NCBI RefSeq assembly: GCF_020524325.1
Contig: NZ_JAIVKY010000002.1
Coordinates: 372,001 to 436,000, forward strand
DNA: 64,000 nucleotides
Source: Sutcliffiella horikoshii
Lineage (GTDB): Bacteria > Bacillota > Bacilli > Bacillales > Bacillaceae_I
Reading direction: 5' to 3'
This document shows positions 63,246-64,000 of the stretch, piece by piece. The notes below the pieces were generated by a model. That model was not told the origin of the DNA. It did no database searches and was given only the letters and a program-made list of their open reading frames with translations. The position numbers and the translations under genes are program-made. Position 1 is the first letter of the stretch. Each line of letters starts with the position of its first letter.

Positions 63246-64000
63246 TTATGCAGAAGTCTTTTCGTCTTGTTTCAACTCAGACCCATCATCTAAAATCAAC
63301 TTCGGTGCCACATTATCAGCAACCGTTTCAGCTGTAATCACACACTTCTTGATATCCTCACGAGAAGGCAACTCATACATAACATCCAACATAAGTCCTT
63401 CAATGATAGATCTCAATCCACGCGCACCAGTTTTTCTTTCAATTGCTTTCTTCGCAATCTCAGATAATGCACCATCTTCAAACTCAAGTTCCACATTATC
63501 AAGATCAAGCATCTTTTGATATTGCTTCACAAGTGCATTCTTAGGTTTTGTAAGGATTTCAATTAGCGCATCCTCATCAAGCGGCATTAAGCTTGCTGTT
63601 ACAGGAAGACGTCCGATGAATTCCGGAATCAAACCGAAACGAAGTAAGTCCTCTGGCAATACTTTGCCTAGCAATTCTTTTTGCTCTAAATCATCCGCTT
63701 TCGTTTCAGCAGTACCGAAACCGATAACTTTTTTACCTAGACGACGTTTAATGATTTGCTCGATTCCGTCAAATGCTCCACCGCAAATAAATAGGATGTT
63801 TGTTGTATCGATTTGAATGAATTCTTGATGTGGGTGCTTACGTCCACCTTGAGGAGGAACGCTCGCAACAGTACCTTCAAGAATTTTCAATAGTGCTTGC
63901 TGTACACCTTCACCGGATACATCACGAGTGATGGACGGGTTCTCAGATTTACGCGCTACTTTATCAATTTCATCGATGTAGATAATTCCTTTTTCAGCTT
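63246..64000 (-). CDS. clpX: ClpX unfoldase, C-terminal part (5' end outside window)
   Basis: The visible 251 or so residues belong to the AAA+ ATPase subunit of ClpXP. Walker [53 protein letters not shown] is followed by [10 protein letters not shown], the sensor-2 region [22 protein letters not shown] and an acidic tail. The zinc-binding domain, Walker A and start codon are beyond the right edge. Confidence 0.96.
   Translation of the reverse strand, partial: AEKGIIYIDEIDKVARKSENPSITRDVSGEGVQQALLKILEGTVASVPPQGGRKHPHQEFIQIDTTNILFICGGAFDGIEQIIKRRLGKKVIGFGTAETKADDLEQKELLGKVLPEDLLRFGLIPEFIGRLPVTASLMPLDEDALIEILTKPKNALVKQYQKMLDLDNVELEFEDGALSEIAKKAIERKTGARGLRSIIEGLMLDVMYELPSREDIKKCVITAETVADNVAPKLILDDGSELKQDEKTSA

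Overview
The window reads as the chromosome of a low-GC, endospore-forming Firmicute of the family Bacillaceae. The evidence is the sporulation genes (spo0B, spoIVFA/FB, spoIIB, spoVID, ysxE, lonB), the Firmicute-type L27 precursor with its Prp protease, a T-box ahead of valS, and a gene order that matches the Bacillus subtilis clpX-lonB-lonA-engB-hemAXCDBL-spoVID-ysxE-valS-folC-spoIIB-maf-radC-mreBCD-minCD-spoIVFAB-rplU-prp-rpmA-spo0B-obg-pheB-pheA backbone. Almost all of that backbone is on the minus strand. Species-level identity cannot be read from the sequence alone.

Layout from left to right: the 3' end of niaR (+) faces the pheA end of the backbone across a 52-bp-period tandem array. 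Then come pheA, pheB, obg, spo0B, rpmA-prp-rplU with an L21-type leader, rng, and spoIVFB/spoIVFA (all minus). Next is an AT-rich insertion with three pseudopilin genes, two of which carry a bactofilin-like C-terminal region, and a glycerophosphodiesterase. The cell-shape and division block minD-minC-mreD-mreC-mreB follows, then radC, maf and spoIIB. At the place where B. subtilis has only comC there is a complete type IV pilus operon (VanW/G5-like surface protein, pilB, pilT, pilC, pilA, prepilin peptidase, pilM, pilN, pilO). A GAF-GGDEF diguanylate cyclase lies just upstream of it.

Between folC and valS lies a five-gene plus-strand operon (32708-38338): a 615-aa membrane-anchored protein of unknown family, an N-formylglutamate-amidohydrolase-like enzyme, two RimK-like ATP-grasp ligases and a divergent FolC/Mur ligase. 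This is the best candidate for an undescribed system, because the ligases and amidohydrolase together suggest synthesis or tailoring of a small peptide-like metabolite or polymer. After valS and its T-box come a small membrane protein and a heme-based aerotaxis transducer (hemAT) on the plus strand. Then follow ysxE, spoVID and the hem operon (hemL, hemB, hemD, hemC, hemX, hemA), a LiaI/LiaF-like membrane protein, a polar amino-acid ABC transporter, an AlaX-type editing protein, engB, lonA, lonB and the truncated clpX at the right edge.

The intergenic DNA is unusually repeat-rich. About seven copies of a 115-185 bp palindromic MITE-like element are present, several with matching 10-bp terminal inverted repeats; one sits inside the valS leader and one inside the ABC transporter operon. 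There are two 21-bp-period TTCTAC arrays and the 52-bp-period array beside niaR. The backbone genes are ordinary housekeeping and sporulation genes; the novelty lies in the insertions between them.
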